Position numbers and translations under genes: made by a program. Below the pieces are notes generated by a model. It searched no databases, was not told the DNA's origin, and was given only the letters and a program-made list of their open reading frames with translations. From Phallusia mammillata (Eukaryota; Chordata; Ascidiacea; Phlebobranchia; Ascidiidae): a stretch of DNA of 64,000 nucleotides. Below are positions 12,301 to 23,883 of this stretch, one piece after another; the first letter of the stretch is position 1; every line of letters starts with the position of its first letter. Location: contig QLIY01000309.1 of assembly GCA_003260075.1 (NCBI GenBank), positions 62,001-126,000 of the forward strand, in the 5' to 3' direction.

Positions 12301-15300
12301 AAATATAAGCTGACATAACATCTATTTTGTTTTTTCAGCCTACCAAGTCAATCCCATCAGGAATAAGACTGTATGCCACTATTTTAAGAAAGTTAAGCTA
12401 CCTCCCTCGATTGCAAGTAAGTAAATATAACATGGATTTTATCAATATTCTGAATGGTAATGAGTAAATCTGCACTGTAATAATTTTTTTTCATAAATTT
12501 GTTGTCTAGTTGGCTTCTTCTAGATAAAATACTCTTGCGCAAGTTCTTTTTAAAACATAATTTTGTCTAGCGTCACACCAGTTGAACAACAAATTTGTTA
12601 AATATGGAATCTGACAGACAACAAGTGTTCAGTGATTTATGTTATGCAGGGTTTTGGTTTCTGTGGACTTGAGGTCACTTTAAGAGATTTTGAACACAAC
12701 ATAAAAAATCATCAAGGCCCATTGCTTGCTGTTGCTCGGGTGGTCCCTGACTATACCAAATACAAGTATGTAATAGAGCTACAACTACATGAGATAAATT
12801 TAAAATCAAAATATTTACACGCAAATGCTTTTTAGGGAAAGTATGTTGTCAAGGAAACCGTGTCCAGCAGGAATTACAACCACCACTGTCACATTTCCTT
12901 CACCCAACCCTTCAGCATTTGAAGTTATGAGACAACACAAACAAGGTTTTCCTCAGGTACAACAGCTCCCTGTGTTTTTTTACACCTTTGAATGTAGATA
13001 TGTGTTTTTCACAGCTCTCATGTCATTCGAAACTCTAAGTTTTATACAAACTGGAATATCTGCGTACATTTGCGTTGTGTTAAGTTTACATGGTTTCTAA
13101 AGTTAATATCTTGACCCAGAAACAGATTTATTAGCAACACACTTAAAAAAGAAGACTTTAAAGATGTTGTACTTTGTGGTATGTGTTTTTGTAAAAGATA
13201 GTAAATAGTTCTCAGAAAAGTTTTAACACATTTATTCTAGTCATGGATGTCTAGTGTAGTGCAGTAAATTAAAGCAGTTCGAAATCTGCTGACTTAAACT
13301 GTTGTGTTTTTGTTCACTGTTTACTACTTCTTGCAGCTGACTACACCAAGCACAGGAGGCACGAAACCGCAGTGGAATCATGTGTTTATGTTTTGCAACA
13401 ACGACACAGCAACCATGTTCGGTCACAACTCTGCTCTTGTTCTTGAGTTCTACCCAACCTCTACAAGTAAGTGTACAATGATTTAAGGTGATAAGACTAA
13501 GATGGTATTTTCCAAGTCTTTAGCCCTGACACAGGACATACTAACTTAGTCTGTTGTTTATATTTTTAAAATCCTTTAAATTTTAAAAAAAAGTACAATT
13601 GACACTGCATTAAACAAACAAATAATATGGTCTTATGATATCATCAAATTGTTATGTTGCTTTACAGCACTTTTTCATGAATATTTGTGTTTTCAGCAAT
13701 GACATCTGTGACTTGGACCATCCGAAGCCCAATTGGATTCTCAACCCTACTTTTGGATGAAGAACTTTTCCAAGGTAGGTTTAAATAAGCAATACAGTTA
13801 ATAGGTCTGTAAATATAGTTGTCAATGTTTCTTCTTTTTTTGCAGGCCTAACCTCAGATGCAGGACGACTTGGTGTGAGGGTGGATGATCTTATTGTACA
13901 AGGATCCAACTTCCAAACAATAGAAGGCCCTTATCCGAGTTGTAGACTTTTGGTCAGATTGATTAACACTGAGGTAAATCCACACAATACAATTTCTAAC
14001 AACACAATATATTACAAAAGAAATCTGAAACATTTTACCCCAGATGTTATGGCTATTAGTCTCATATTTTATCTTAACTTGGTAACATGGTTGTAAAAAA
14101 TGACTCTATTCTACCTGAGCCAGACCATAAATTATAAACAATCATAATATTTAGAAAGATTTTTCCAGGTGTATAAATGTAAGTGTTTGAAAAAAAGATT
14201 AAAAAGTATGCTTCAGTTGGGAAAAAAACAATTGACACCACATAACAGTGTATGCCACATGTATATTTCTCAGGTAACATAGGTTGACGGTTAGTGTTTA
14301 TTACAGGATCTCTTAGGCATCATATGCCTACTATCACTGATTGTGTATGTTTCTGTAAGAATAATGGGGGGGGGGAGTTAGTGTTTATTACAGGATCTCA
14401 TCATATGCCTACTATCACTGATTGTGTATGTTTCTGTAAGAATAATTGAAAAAGCAACACTGCTTCCTAATCAGAATCAGTCAACAAATAGTGTTGAACA
14501 ATACATATTTTACCCATGTGGACATCATCAGTTGCTGTTAATCAAATAGAATATGATGCCCACATGGTGAAATATATATTGTAACATAGGTTGATTACAA
14601 ATTATGTATGTTTCTGTTGTGAATCAAACAATGTCAGTTCCTATAACCCCATATATTGTATCAGTAATTTTGTATTCACTTTGTCGGATATGATTTTTGC
14701 AATATCACCTTACCATAGTCTCCTACTTAATTTAGCGACCAGACACCTTGGCTGTATCAGCTGATGCCAACAACCTTCCTCAGCTTGATGCCATTATATT
14801 GGGCAATGGTCCATACCAGCCTTCTAATCCCAAGTCAGATGTAGAGGAACAATACTTGGGTGGGATGTCAGAACCGAACACAGAAAACCAACCAGCTTCA
14901 GTAAACAGGGATGAAACTGCAGTGGGAGGACCACCTTTTGAGAGAAAGAAAACGCGCTTGGTTAGTTACTAAAATAGTTTTTTTTTCTCAATTGAATTTT
15001 ATTATCAAGCAGTTTTAACGTTGTTTATTTTCTGTAAAAATGTTTGTTTTGTTCGTTCTGATCCAGTTTTTAAGTTTAAAGGGTTTTTAGCACAACTGTC
15101 TCTTTTTACCTTTGTAATAAATTGTAATATAACTTGGTTCACCTAAAAGGGGGGGGGGTACCCAATGGAATATTATTATCAGGCTGCATTAACTTCTTTG
15201 TTTATTTTTCTGTTTATGTTTTTTATTCTGATCCAGTTTTTTAAGTTACATAGTGTTCAACAGAGGTGTCTTTGTATCTTTTTACCTTTGTAATAAATTG

Positions 15301-18300
15301 TAATATAACTTGGTTCACCTAAAAGTTTTAAAATCAGCTTTGTTGTGGGTTGTAACTAACAAAAACTTGTTTAAACTTGAGACCACAAAAAATAAATCCA
15401 GTCTATGCCACGTATATTAAGTACAAATATACTTCAAGGATTTTTTTCATGTCCTGGAACAATACAGGGCACTTGTCTAGCATCAATCACTGACAAATGC
15501 CCTCTTAAGCTCCACAAGAAAGCACTTCAATATTTCAATCTTTTACATAAGAAGTCGAAAATATATATTTACCATCGTTCGGTGTGTTGATTGAGGTAGT
15601 CTTTTAAATTCATTGGAACTGGTTTCCACACGCTCTGCTGTTTGGAGAAGGCCATTGTTCATGGTTTTGCTTTTGTTGCCATCTGCCGTGGTAACCTAAA
15701 ATAACAATACCTGTGCAAAATGCCTTTATGGCTTAATGTTGGTCAGTGATTCAGCTTTATTTTCATGCACACCCTTGACAAATAACAGGTCTTTCAATAG
15801 TAACACAGGATTATGTGTTCAGCCATGTATTGAAAATTACATAGCTACCTATTCAGTAGAGGGTTTGATACTGTATACTTTACACTGACATTTTAAGCTC
15901 AGCTGAGGTATCAGTTTTAGTATTCACCAACAAAGCTGTATTTCTCTCAAACAGTTTAAGCTTTGGTGAATAGTTCTTAGAACTGAAGTAACAGTTGGCA
16001 ATTTATTGTTTTTCTGATGTCAGTGTCATATTATAGACCAGTATCTGCACAAGTAAGTACATTTACAGCTATAGTAAAAACATCCTTAAACAGTTTTTTG
16101 TCATTTGCATTGAGAATTAATGATATTGATAAGGCCAGAAAAGTTAATTGGTATTCAAGTCAGAATTGCTGTTTTTGTTATGATTGTTAAAGCATCTTTT
16201 TGTAAATTTTTAGCTTGTGAAAGAAGACGAATACCCACCAGATGATGCCCTAGAAACAATTCTACCAGATTATGTTCTAACTGAGAATGACCAAGATCTA
16301 ACTGGTGCAAGTCATTTGCAGACTTCTAAGTAAGCTTTATCTAACTTACGTAATTGAAATTAATGTTTTAAGAAATTATTACCATTATCGGTAATATACA
16401 GTAGAAATAAATATATCTTTGTTCATTCCCCTTTTACAATGATTGTGACGTAACAAATCTTGTGGCCTTTGTTTGGAATAGGACTATTGCTTTTGTTTGC
16501 TTGTGTAGCAATTTGTTATTGAAGTCAAAACAATAAGAGGTGAAGCACCTCAACTGTTCTGTAATATGAACTGATGGCAATGAAAAGAAGTCGACCTTTA
16601 AAATATGACATGCCACTCACCATCGTACTGTTGTGCCTACTTGAAACGGATACAAGTGCTTTACATAACAATCCTTAGGAGTGGTTAAAACTTTATGTTT
16701 GTATGGCAAAGTTTTTTCTGATTGCGATTTGCTGATCTTGGTGTGCGTAACCTGGTTTTAAAGTTGAAGTTAAGATAGAAGCTTGATTGTACAGGTTGCC
16801 TTCAAATGCAAGAAACCAAGAGATGGAAAAAACTGTGGATACTCACACACGCTCATTGCTCGATCATCAAGCTAAGGTTAGAGCTTTGCTGATATAAGAT
16901 ACTTAGGTAAATTGCTATTAACATGTTATGGCCTGTTTACTGCAAGATGATATGAAGGCTTTCGACAGATCAGTTACTATGATTTTAACTGTATTATTTA
17001 TGTTATTCCATGTTGTAACACTACTATTTTAAAAGGAGCTGAATAAGTAGGGGGGGGGGACTGTTTACTGCAAGATGATATGTAGGCTTTCGACAGATCA
17101 GTTACTATGATTTTAACTGTGTTATTTAAGTTATTCCATGTTGTAACACTACTATTTTAAAAGGAGCTGAATAAGTACAGAGAGGCTGTTAAACGTATGT
17201 CAAATGACATTGTAAAGCTGCGGGAAAGCCTTTCACAACTACAGGTAGTATATTAGATTTGTTTGAGTTTTATAGCTGGTTTCCTTATTACAATACTATT
17301 TGTAACTGTGTGATAGGAGGAAAATGCATTGCTGAGAAGAGAGATGATGTTGAACAAAGAGATTGGCAGCTCAATGATGAATGATATTCACCAAGGGGTT
17401 GTTTCCTCACAAGAAGTGGCAGACAAATTTGGTAAGAATCTCCATTATGTGTATAGTCAGATTTTTCGATACAGACGGTTTGTTCTTTACTTGAATAAAG
17501 AAGTGCATCAATATTCTCAAAGGCTTTTTAGAATATACTCCATTTAGCCATATTCTCTGATTTTATATAATTTAGACGAATTTGGCTGTGCAACTTAAAT
17601 AAGATATATACCGTTTGTTTACTTGAGCTAGTTTTTGATTTAACATATAAGATGTATTGCACAAATTCGTTTGACAACATGTAACTATTTTAGTTGCAGT
17701 TAGACAGAAACTGACAAAAGATGGAGAAGAATTAAAGAAATACAAATCAAAAGTTCAACACTTACAAAATCAAATGATAAAGGTTGGACCTTAAACCTAC
17801 TACATTGCCAGTAAAATTATCAATTTCAGTGTTAAAAAAATAAAAAGCAAACTGTTACTGATAGCCAATAGTGTGTGCTTGTTTTTCTAAGGCTAATGAA
17901 CGAGAAAAAGAGTATTTGATGAACAAGCCTTCACAAAAAGAACTTGAAGCAACAGTTAGACACCTGCAAGAAAAACAAAAGAAGGCGAAAAAGTTGGAAG
18001 ACACTTGTGTGCAACAAGAAAAAGTGATACAAAAAATGGAGAAACTGTTAAACAAATACATGAGAAACAATGCTAACAATGCCCAACCTATGGGGGTTCA
18101 ATCTATGCCTGTTGGGGGTAAGGCACATAGTTGTGAGTAGACACATAATTGTCTGTAAGATGTGTTCATTTAATTTGCTTTTTTTCCACAGATGGCATGC
18201 AAGCAAACACAACAGCAATGTTAAGCCAGGAAAATAGTAGACTACAGGGCGAATTGGACCGAATGAGGGTAAATGATTATTTACTGTGCAGTAGTGTCTA

Positions 18301-19217
18301 ATAGGCACAAGCATGATTTAAAAATAAGATTTTTTTTCAGTCCAATTTAACAGTGTTTAAACAAACCAAAATATTCTGTGTGGTCAAATATATGTTAAAA
18401 GGGTGTGTATGGGCATTTTACATCGATATATTTGTGCATGGACATTTTACACCGATATATTTGACTGACCAGGGTAATAACTGATATTGATTATCAATTT
18501 AAGGCACCATGCCTGAATTTGATTAGAAGTCCTGTGTGAAATGTAATGACTCAAGTAGTTATTAAAAGTGACATGTTTTTTTTTAAACAGTGTGCATGCC
18601 AACATCAGAGTAAATGTCTGCTGGAGCCATTGCATTCTTCAAAAGATTATTAATTTTGACCTTTATAATACTGTACAAGTTTTTAATACTTTTCAAGTTT
18701 TTTATATACGTAATGCTTGCTCATCAAATCCCTTATTTCATGCAATCAACAGAAACCTTTAACAATAGGAACTGTTTCATTTAGCTACAACAGCAGCAAC
18801 AGGACAGTGAGAAGGCTGATCTTTTAGCCAGGCTTGATCGTGCAGAGAGTCGAGTAGCTTCCTTGGAAAGTCAACTTGATCACAATTCCAGAGCATGGGC
18901 TAAAGAGAGACATGAGCTTACAGTGCGCCTGCAGGAACACAGAAATGGAATCATGAGAACCTCTGCAAATAACCCAGATCCAATTTTGGTAAGTTTGGTT
19001 TTAAATCAGGACTCTGTCTTGCATGTTTTAAACCACAGTGCAAAAATAATATTTTTTCTGCATGTCAAAATGACAAAACTTTTAACAAATTTTTACACTT
19101 TAACTAATATGGCTATGACACATTTAAGCATGGTTACATAAACTTGTTCTACGATGTTAGGCTACAAAGTTACCATCTGTATATTAAAGTGACTCATTTT
19201 TGCATGTGCAGGACTAA
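5626..19217 (+). CDS. CCDC33: CCDC33-like C2-domain and coiled-coil protein
   Basis: A many-exon gene whose product runs from C2-like beta-rich segments (first about 650 residues) into a C-terminal coiled coil. Exons, all in phase: 5626-5772, 6014-6146, 6485-6629, 6809-6974, 7034-7154, 7229-7339, 7465-7580, 11004-11251, 11521-11626, 11926-12063, 12339-12416, 12650-12765, 12836-12956, 13337-13466, 13697-13774, 13846-13973, 14736-14960, 16214-16329, 16795-16876, 17164-17244, 17317-17431, 17694-17782, 17892-18117, 18192-18268, 18785-18988, 19212-19217. The second C2-like region begins DEIYVIVHGATSLP and has the TWEEILTMEV strand. The coiled coil includes HTRSLLDHQAKELNKYREA, which resembles vertebrate CCDC33 (testis-enriched, associated with cilia/peroxisomes). 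The family name is from memory of the fold order and this heptad region. The long intron 7580-11004 hosts an antisense gene. The exon starting at 17164 is also seen truncated at 17036-17049 before a ten-G join. Confidence 0.75.
8467..10431 (-). CDS. Unrecognised coiled-coil protein with C-terminal CaaX box, nested antisense in a CCDC33 intron
   Basis: I do not recognise the family. A consistent five-exon model reads on the minus strand: 10431-10318 (Ser-rich start MSKENLMTRNGTLSPS), 10200-10129, 9646-9437, 9098-8823, 8718-8467. All junctions are phase 0, giving about 307 residues. The middle and last exons are strongly helical with charged heptads (for example ELEFQMQLEMETRTLRREL), and the protein ends SSTCVLL, a CaaX-type C-V-L-L consistent with geranylgeranylation and membrane attachment. 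The second exon's acceptor has a weak pyrimidine tract, and the third exon's end relies on a GTGCGT donor next to an imperfect 21-bp repeat. A 67-G run (9293-9359) lies in the intron between exons 3 and 4, so sequence, and possibly coding sequence, may be missing. The gene lies wholly inside the CCDC33 intron 7580-11004, on the opposite strand. Confidence 0.6.
9293..9359. other. 67-base poly-G run, probable gap filler
   Basis: A pure run of 67 G with no interruption and no flanking duplication. It follows a TA microsatellite and a plausible acceptor (CTGTCTTTAG). Such a long pure G run is unlikely to be genomic and looks like a sized gap or a base-calling artefact. Its translation as poly-glycine is meaningless. 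Confidence 0.75.
10741..10920. repeat. Duplicated intron block joined by ten G (10833-10842)
   Basis: The sequence ATCCTGGGGCATTAAATTTC through GACTGGCCTTGTT occurs on both sides of a ten-G run with a few single-base differences. It lies in the CCDC33 intron just upstream of the exon at 11004. Interpreted as overlapping allelic contig ends. Confidence 0.75.
14287..14450. repeat. Duplicated intron block joined by ten G (14366-14375)
   Basis: The block GTTAGTGTTTATTACAGGAT to CTGTAAGAATAAT appears before and after the G run, the right copy lacking a short CTTAGG stretch. It is intronic in CCDC33. Confidence 0.75.
14986..15325. repeat. Duplicated intron block joined by ten G (15149-15158)
   Basis: About 160 bp, from AATTTTATTATCAAGCAG to GGTTCACCTAAAAG, are repeated after the G run with several substitutions and small indels. 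It is intronic in CCDC33. Confidence 0.75.
16933..17176. repeat. Duplicated intron/exon block joined by ten G (17050-17059)
   Basis: Two copies of about 117 bp with three visible differences (roughly 2.6%). Each copy contains the acceptor and the first bases GAGCTGAATAAGTA of a CCDC33 exon. Only the right copy continues into a full exon (17164-17244), so the left partial exon is almost certainly an assembly artefact. Confidence 0.8.
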
Positions 19218-20584
19218 CAAGAATGTGGCTGGATTATGTAAGTTGCCATGTTTTGTCTATGTGATTACATTGTGAATTTACTTGACAGTATGAACATTAT
19301 TGGTAATATTTTTAGGCTTTCTTTGAAGACTACGGCAGCTAAAAATCCACCAAAAATTCGATTTCCAGCCTAGTACATTTGCAACTGAAGACAACATGTG
19401 AAGTAGTTCAGTGTCAATCTACATGTTCACCAAAATGCAGCTCATGTACAAAACTGGGCATGTTTGTGTGTACCAATTACTTATTTTTTGTTTTGTCTTT
19501 TAACTGGTTTCATGTACCTTGTAGCTTTCTCATATTATTTTTTGTACAAAGCAGTTACAAGCATACATTGTCTTAACACTGTGCAATGGGTAGCATTGTT
19601 GCCCAGCGTAAATACTGAAGTTGTTACCTGCAGTTGTTTGCAATACAGAAATTTGTTCTTGCAAAAGTCGTTATTTCCTGTAATTGTATTAAAGTTGACT
19701 TATTTTTGCATAAAAATAGTTGCATGCTTCATTTGTATCACCTACTTATCAAAAGTACATACCAATGTTGCTAACGGTTGTTAAGAAAATTCTCCGGTTT
19801 ATTGCATAATTTGGATAATCACATATATTTTCAACGAACTATCGTATATCCATCTAAAAGTAATAAGAACAATGCTATAACTTTGACCAGGGCATCGTCC
19901 ACGAAACCATGTTTTAGGGGATAAAAAGCTTTCAGTAACGTATCAGGCCAACAGCCATGACGACTTTAACACTTCTCTAAGAATGGTTAGATTGCTTTGG
20001 CGCTTGTTTGCAGAGTCGAAACCAGCGGGGGGGGGGATGATGACTTTAACACTTCTCCAAGAATGGTTAGATTGCTTTGGCGCTTGTTTGCAGAGTCGAA
20101 ACCAGCAAGTGTTTACTGTTGGGTAATTATGCCAACAACTCGTGCAAAAGAGAAATCATGATATGCGCTATAGGCGTCGAGTTAGTTTTGATAAAGTTTT
20201 ATTTTCTATTCTCGGTTACATACAGCAGAAAAACATCTATGTTGCCACAGATAGCGTCACAGTAACGTTATTTTAGTTAGGGAACTGTAAATCAGCACTT
20301 CTGTTAACAACCTGATCAACGGACTTGCAATAAAAACAGGTAGCTCGACGGCGGACTCATTGTGAGCATAACACATTCAGGGGGGGGGGGGTTGCTCGCC
20401 CACCGAGGACAAAAATGAAACAAACAAACACTCTTTAAACTTCATCTGGATTATCGCACAATTGATTAATGGGATGGAGTGCGAAAACATATTGGAAGGA
20501 AAAACACTTTTTGTTACACACTTTTTTGTTACAAATCAAGCGCAACAAAAAAAGGGGTATTAGCTTAAACTAGGTGTTAAACTT
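19218..20584. other. Intergenic region between CCDC33 and KIAA1143 with one false duplication
   Basis: No coding feature is recognised. A block of about 70 bp (ACTTTAACACTTCTC to GTCGAAACCAGC) is repeated across a ten-G run at 20027-20036. A second G run of 12 at 20380-20391 has no clear flanking duplication. The two neighbouring genes are convergent, so their 3' UTRs must lie here. Confidence 0.55.
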
Positions 20585-21435
20585 TTAATCACATTCATCC
20601 TCATCATCAAATGACAGCAAAGCTTTCGATTTATTGCTAGTCTTTTTCTTCTTCTTGGCCTTCACATCAGATTCATCTTTCTTTACTTCATCGGAATTTA
20701 TTTTTCTCTTGCTTGAGGCAGACAAAACTGATGAGTTTGTAGTTCGCTTTGATGCAGTTGGCTTCCGAAATTTAATCTTTCCATCTGCTGGAACTTCATC
20801 AATATCCTCTACATAACATTTTAGGATACAGGTTAACCATTGAATCAGGGGTTCTTAAAGGCACCATTTCCCCTGAAGGGGTTTGCATTATTAAAGCAGG
20901 CACCATTGAGAATCAATGGGTTAGTGAGTGAAAAAATCTAAGTAGTTGGAACACACAACATCTACAATCAAAACTGATACACTCCTTTATGTCTTTTCAA
21001 ACAACTAACCTAGGTATTTAGGTGAAAATGTGTTTGTGATTTTGACTCTTTTGACACGAATCAAAGTTGATAAACTGGTGTCACAATAAAAGCCTATACA
21101 GTCATCCAGTTTTTGCTATAAGGAGACTGTATAGAAGGAGTGTTTTGTAAAAATGCCACTCTGCATATACCTTTTGCAGCTTCCTCCGCTGTCAAATCTC
21201 CTTGCTTTAAAACCACAACCACTGGTTTCTCATCATCTTTTTCAGGTAAGTCTTCTAAGTCTGGAGTCTCAGCTTGCACCTGTAAATATGGTTTCAATTT
21301 TACAGAACTTGATTGTTGCTTTACATGACAAACCTTATCCTCTAATGATGGTTCATGCTTTAAGCCCACTCTTTGTTTAAATTGTTGGATAAACTTTGGC
21401 TGTTCTTGCTTGATAAATCTTAATTTGTTTGACAT
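20585..21435 (-). CDS. KIAA1143: KIAA1143 homolog (DUF4604 family)
   Basis: A small, charged, probably nuclear protein of unknown function, about 145 residues. Exons on the minus strand: 21435-21334 (MSNKLRFIKQEQPKF...), 21279-21171 (ending VVVLKQGDLTAEEAAK) and 20808-20585. Recognition rests on three conserved blocks also found in the human protein: the P-x-F-I-x-x-F-K-x-R-V-G start, the P-V-V-V-V-L-K-x-G-D-L-T/S-x-E-E core, and the C-terminal L-L-S-F-D-x-E-D-E. Between them lies a lysine-rich, nuclear-localisation-like KAKKKKK stretch after the ADGKIKFRKP block. All introns are GT-AG. The gene sits 463 bp downstream of the MFSD5 stop, in the same orientation. Confidence 0.9.
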
Positions 21436-21898
21436 AACAACCTAAAAAATCAAAACGCACATCAAATATTCAAAACTTTCAAGATAATATTGTTGCCTTA
21501 CTTTTGAAAACAGGGTGCAGAAACTTGCCGTTTCCTTTGTGTATGTTTACATTTTCAACATCTAGGTCTGTGTATTAGAGGCAATAAATAAAATACGAAC
21601 ATTTAAGACACAAAATATATTTTACAAGGTCATATGACACAAAATGTAAAGCAAAATTACAAACAAAAGTACAATTTTTAATTTTTCACAAAAAATAAGC
21701 ACAATAATAAAACATAAAATTGGGTTGTGCAATGCAAAAACAAGTCAGTTTTGCCAATATGCATTGAATAGGAATCTATTTTACACCTGATTTTACTGTG
21801 GCTTTTTCAGAAGACAATATAAGTAACAAAGATTACACCAAAGTTTTACATTTTTGGTTACATGTTTTAGAATTGGTTAAGCACTTATGACTTGGATA
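21436..21898. other. Spacer between MFSD5 stop and KIAA1143 start
   Basis: AT-rich spacer without recognisable coding frames. On the minus strand it should hold the MFSD5 3' UTR followed by the KIAA1143 promoter. Confidence 0.5.
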
Positions 21899-23308
21899 TC
21901 ATGAAAAACCCCGCATTAATATTACTTCATCATCATTGTCATTGGTCGTTTTTCGCATGTTTTTTGCCGATCTAGATAGTCTGATGACAATCAGCAGTGC
22001 TGTAATGACTGCCACAAAACAACAGGCAAAAAGGTTCTTTGTTCCTGTGGCATTGTCCACACTGTGAAGAAAAATTAAACCAGTGCAGGCAATAAGATTT
22101 AAAGGAACTCTAAACCAAGTCACAGCGGCACATTCAACTTTGTCCAAATTCAATTCTTTTTTAATATCCATCATAGCAGGGAAATACATGCCTGAAGCTA
22201 ATTCGAAAACTAGAAACGCACAGAAGGAAATAATTGGGAACTCTTTGCTGGGATGAGTGGTTAGGACACAGATTAAAACAGCTCCTCCAGCAGAAACTAA
22301 AATTCCAACCATCATGTAGCAGGACAGAATTTTTTTTAGGTTGATAATTATTCTATAAATAGTCCCTCCAAGTAAATGGCTGACCATAAATGACGCAAAT
22401 ACAATTCCGAGTGGAGGCCCATGGTGATCGAGCACTGGTGTCCATAGAAAGACAAACAAACACAAGACACTCTCAAACAAAGCTTGTATGCATCCAACTT
22501 GGAACAGATTTTTGTTTTCAAAAATCGTTCGCAACTGTTGGCAACATGCCTTAAATATCTTCCTCTTTTCCATGCGGACAATGCTTTCTGGGGTGTTACT
22601 GTTGACAACTGATTGAAAACCTTTTTTTGATCCATTTTCTTTCCAATTTTTCGCAGCAAAAATAGCAGACAATAGCAGTACTGGAACAGACAACAATGAA
22701 GGCACAACAGGACTAAAAGCAAACACTTCACATAAAAGATAGGCTATGATACCAGCTAGTACAGCGCAAAGACAATTCCCCTTGGAAGTCCTTACAAAGG
22801 TTATTTCAATCCAGTCAACAGGAAAGTCATGGGTTTGTACATGGGTATTTATATACCATTGTTCTTGTGCACAAAATAACAAAGAGGTGGCAGCACCAGA
22901 AAGCAGTCTCCCAACTATAAGTATCGTGTAATCTGGTGAAAGCTTCATCAGACATGCAACTGCATACGCAAGGGTGGCAATGATAAATATTCTACATCGC
23001 CCATAGGTCTGCACAATGTAATTGGATGCTGTTCCAAATGCCAAAGCAGATGCAAAACCACAGACATAAATAATCGCTATTTGATCCTCAATGAATCCAT
23101 AATGTGAGTACAACTTATACAAGTACGGGGCGTTCAACCAATCACCAAATATAACAAGATAGTACACAAAAAAGTAAACCTTCTGGAAAGTTAGAAATTG
23201 TGGATTTGTGTTGGTTTTCTTCTTTGAAACAGCTTTGAGGACGAATTGCAGTAATCCAGTTCCTGCGCTTATTGCAAAGAAAGTCACAAACACCGTGGCA
23301 ATTAACAT
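21899..23308 (-). CDS. MFSD5: MFSD5, molybdate-anion transporter (major facilitator superfamily), single exon
   Basis: An uninterrupted 469-residue major facilitator protein, close to the usual length of about 450, proposed to carry molybdate across membranes. It shows about 12 hydrophobic segments. Family-specific blocks are DWLNAPYLYKLYSHYGF, IAIIYVCGFASALAFG, LLSGAATSLLFCAQEQWYI, then HDFPVDWIEITFVR, and IQALFESVLCLFVFLWTPVLD; each lines up with vertebrate MFSD5. The start was chosen because the first ATG opens directly into transmembrane segment 1. The lack of introns is normal for the coding region of this family in vertebrates. The start is 575 bp from that of WDR45B on the other strand, so the two genes may share a bidirectional promoter. 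Confidence 0.93.
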   Translation of the reverse strand: MLIATVFVTFFAISAGTGLLQFVLKAVSKKKTNTNPQFLTFQKVYFFVYYLVIFGDWLNAPYLYKLYSHYGFIEDQIAIIYVCGFASALAFGTASNYIVQTYGRCRIFIIATLAYAVACLMKLSPDYTILIVGRLLSGAATSLLFCAQEQWYINTHVQTHDFPVDWIEITFVRTSKGNCLCAVLAGIIAYLLCEVFAFSPVVPSLLSVPVLLLSAIFAAKNWKENGSKKGFQSVVNSNTPESIVRMEKRKIFKACCQQLRTIFENKNLFQVGCIQALFESVLCLFVFLWTPVLDHHGPPLGIVFASFMVSHLLGGTIYRIIINLKKILSCYMMVGILVSAGGAVLICVLTTHPSKEFPIISFCAFLVFELASGMYFPAMMDIKKELNLDKVECAAVTWFRVPLNLIACTGLIFLHSVDNATGTKNLFACCFVAVITALLIVIRLSRSAKNMRKTTNDNDDEVILMRGFS

Positions 23309-23883
23309 TGTTTATGACTCACGCTTTGGGCAACATGCAACAAAAAACATTAAATAGGGTTTCGCTGCTTTCGCATAAAACACAACAAAAAACAAACCCA
23401 CAGTCCACACACGGAACAGTTTAGAGCTGTAATTAACCAACCGTAAACAAACTCACTGAACCGAATATTTTACATAACAAGGCAATCATTGTGACACAAA
23501 AGTTGTGTCGATTGATGATTTTGCAGAGCTAGTTCGGTTGCAAAAAGCTAAATAATCTAACCAAAACAAATTTTTAGGATACATATCCAACGCTCCCAAG
23601 TAAAGCATGTACATTGGTGGCAATGCAAACAGTATCCATCACTTTGCATTTGCAGCGAAAAAGCGCAACGTTTTGTAAAAAAATGTCAAAACTTTCGCAA
23701 TTTTATTGTAGGGGACTTTTGTTTGACAACGTGAAATTGTTCCCTTGTGGATTTTGAGGATATGAATAATGCTGTAATTTGCTGCTCTTGTTTAACATGT
23801 GACTGTTTAGGCTGGTTTTGCTAATATAGCTTTAGGTGTTAGCAATTTTTGTACATATGTATTGATACTTTGACTGTTACACA
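23309..23883. promoter_or_regulatory. Head-to-head intergenic region, MFSD5 / WDR45B
   Basis: This 575-bp gap separates two divergent starts and should contain both promoters. No clear TATA box or known binding site stands out. It is inferred to be regulatory from position only. Confidence 0.4.

Noticed and set aside
20380..20391. 12-G run as another allelic join
   Set aside because: No clear duplicated sequence on its two sides, though it may still be a placeholder gap with natural G flanks.
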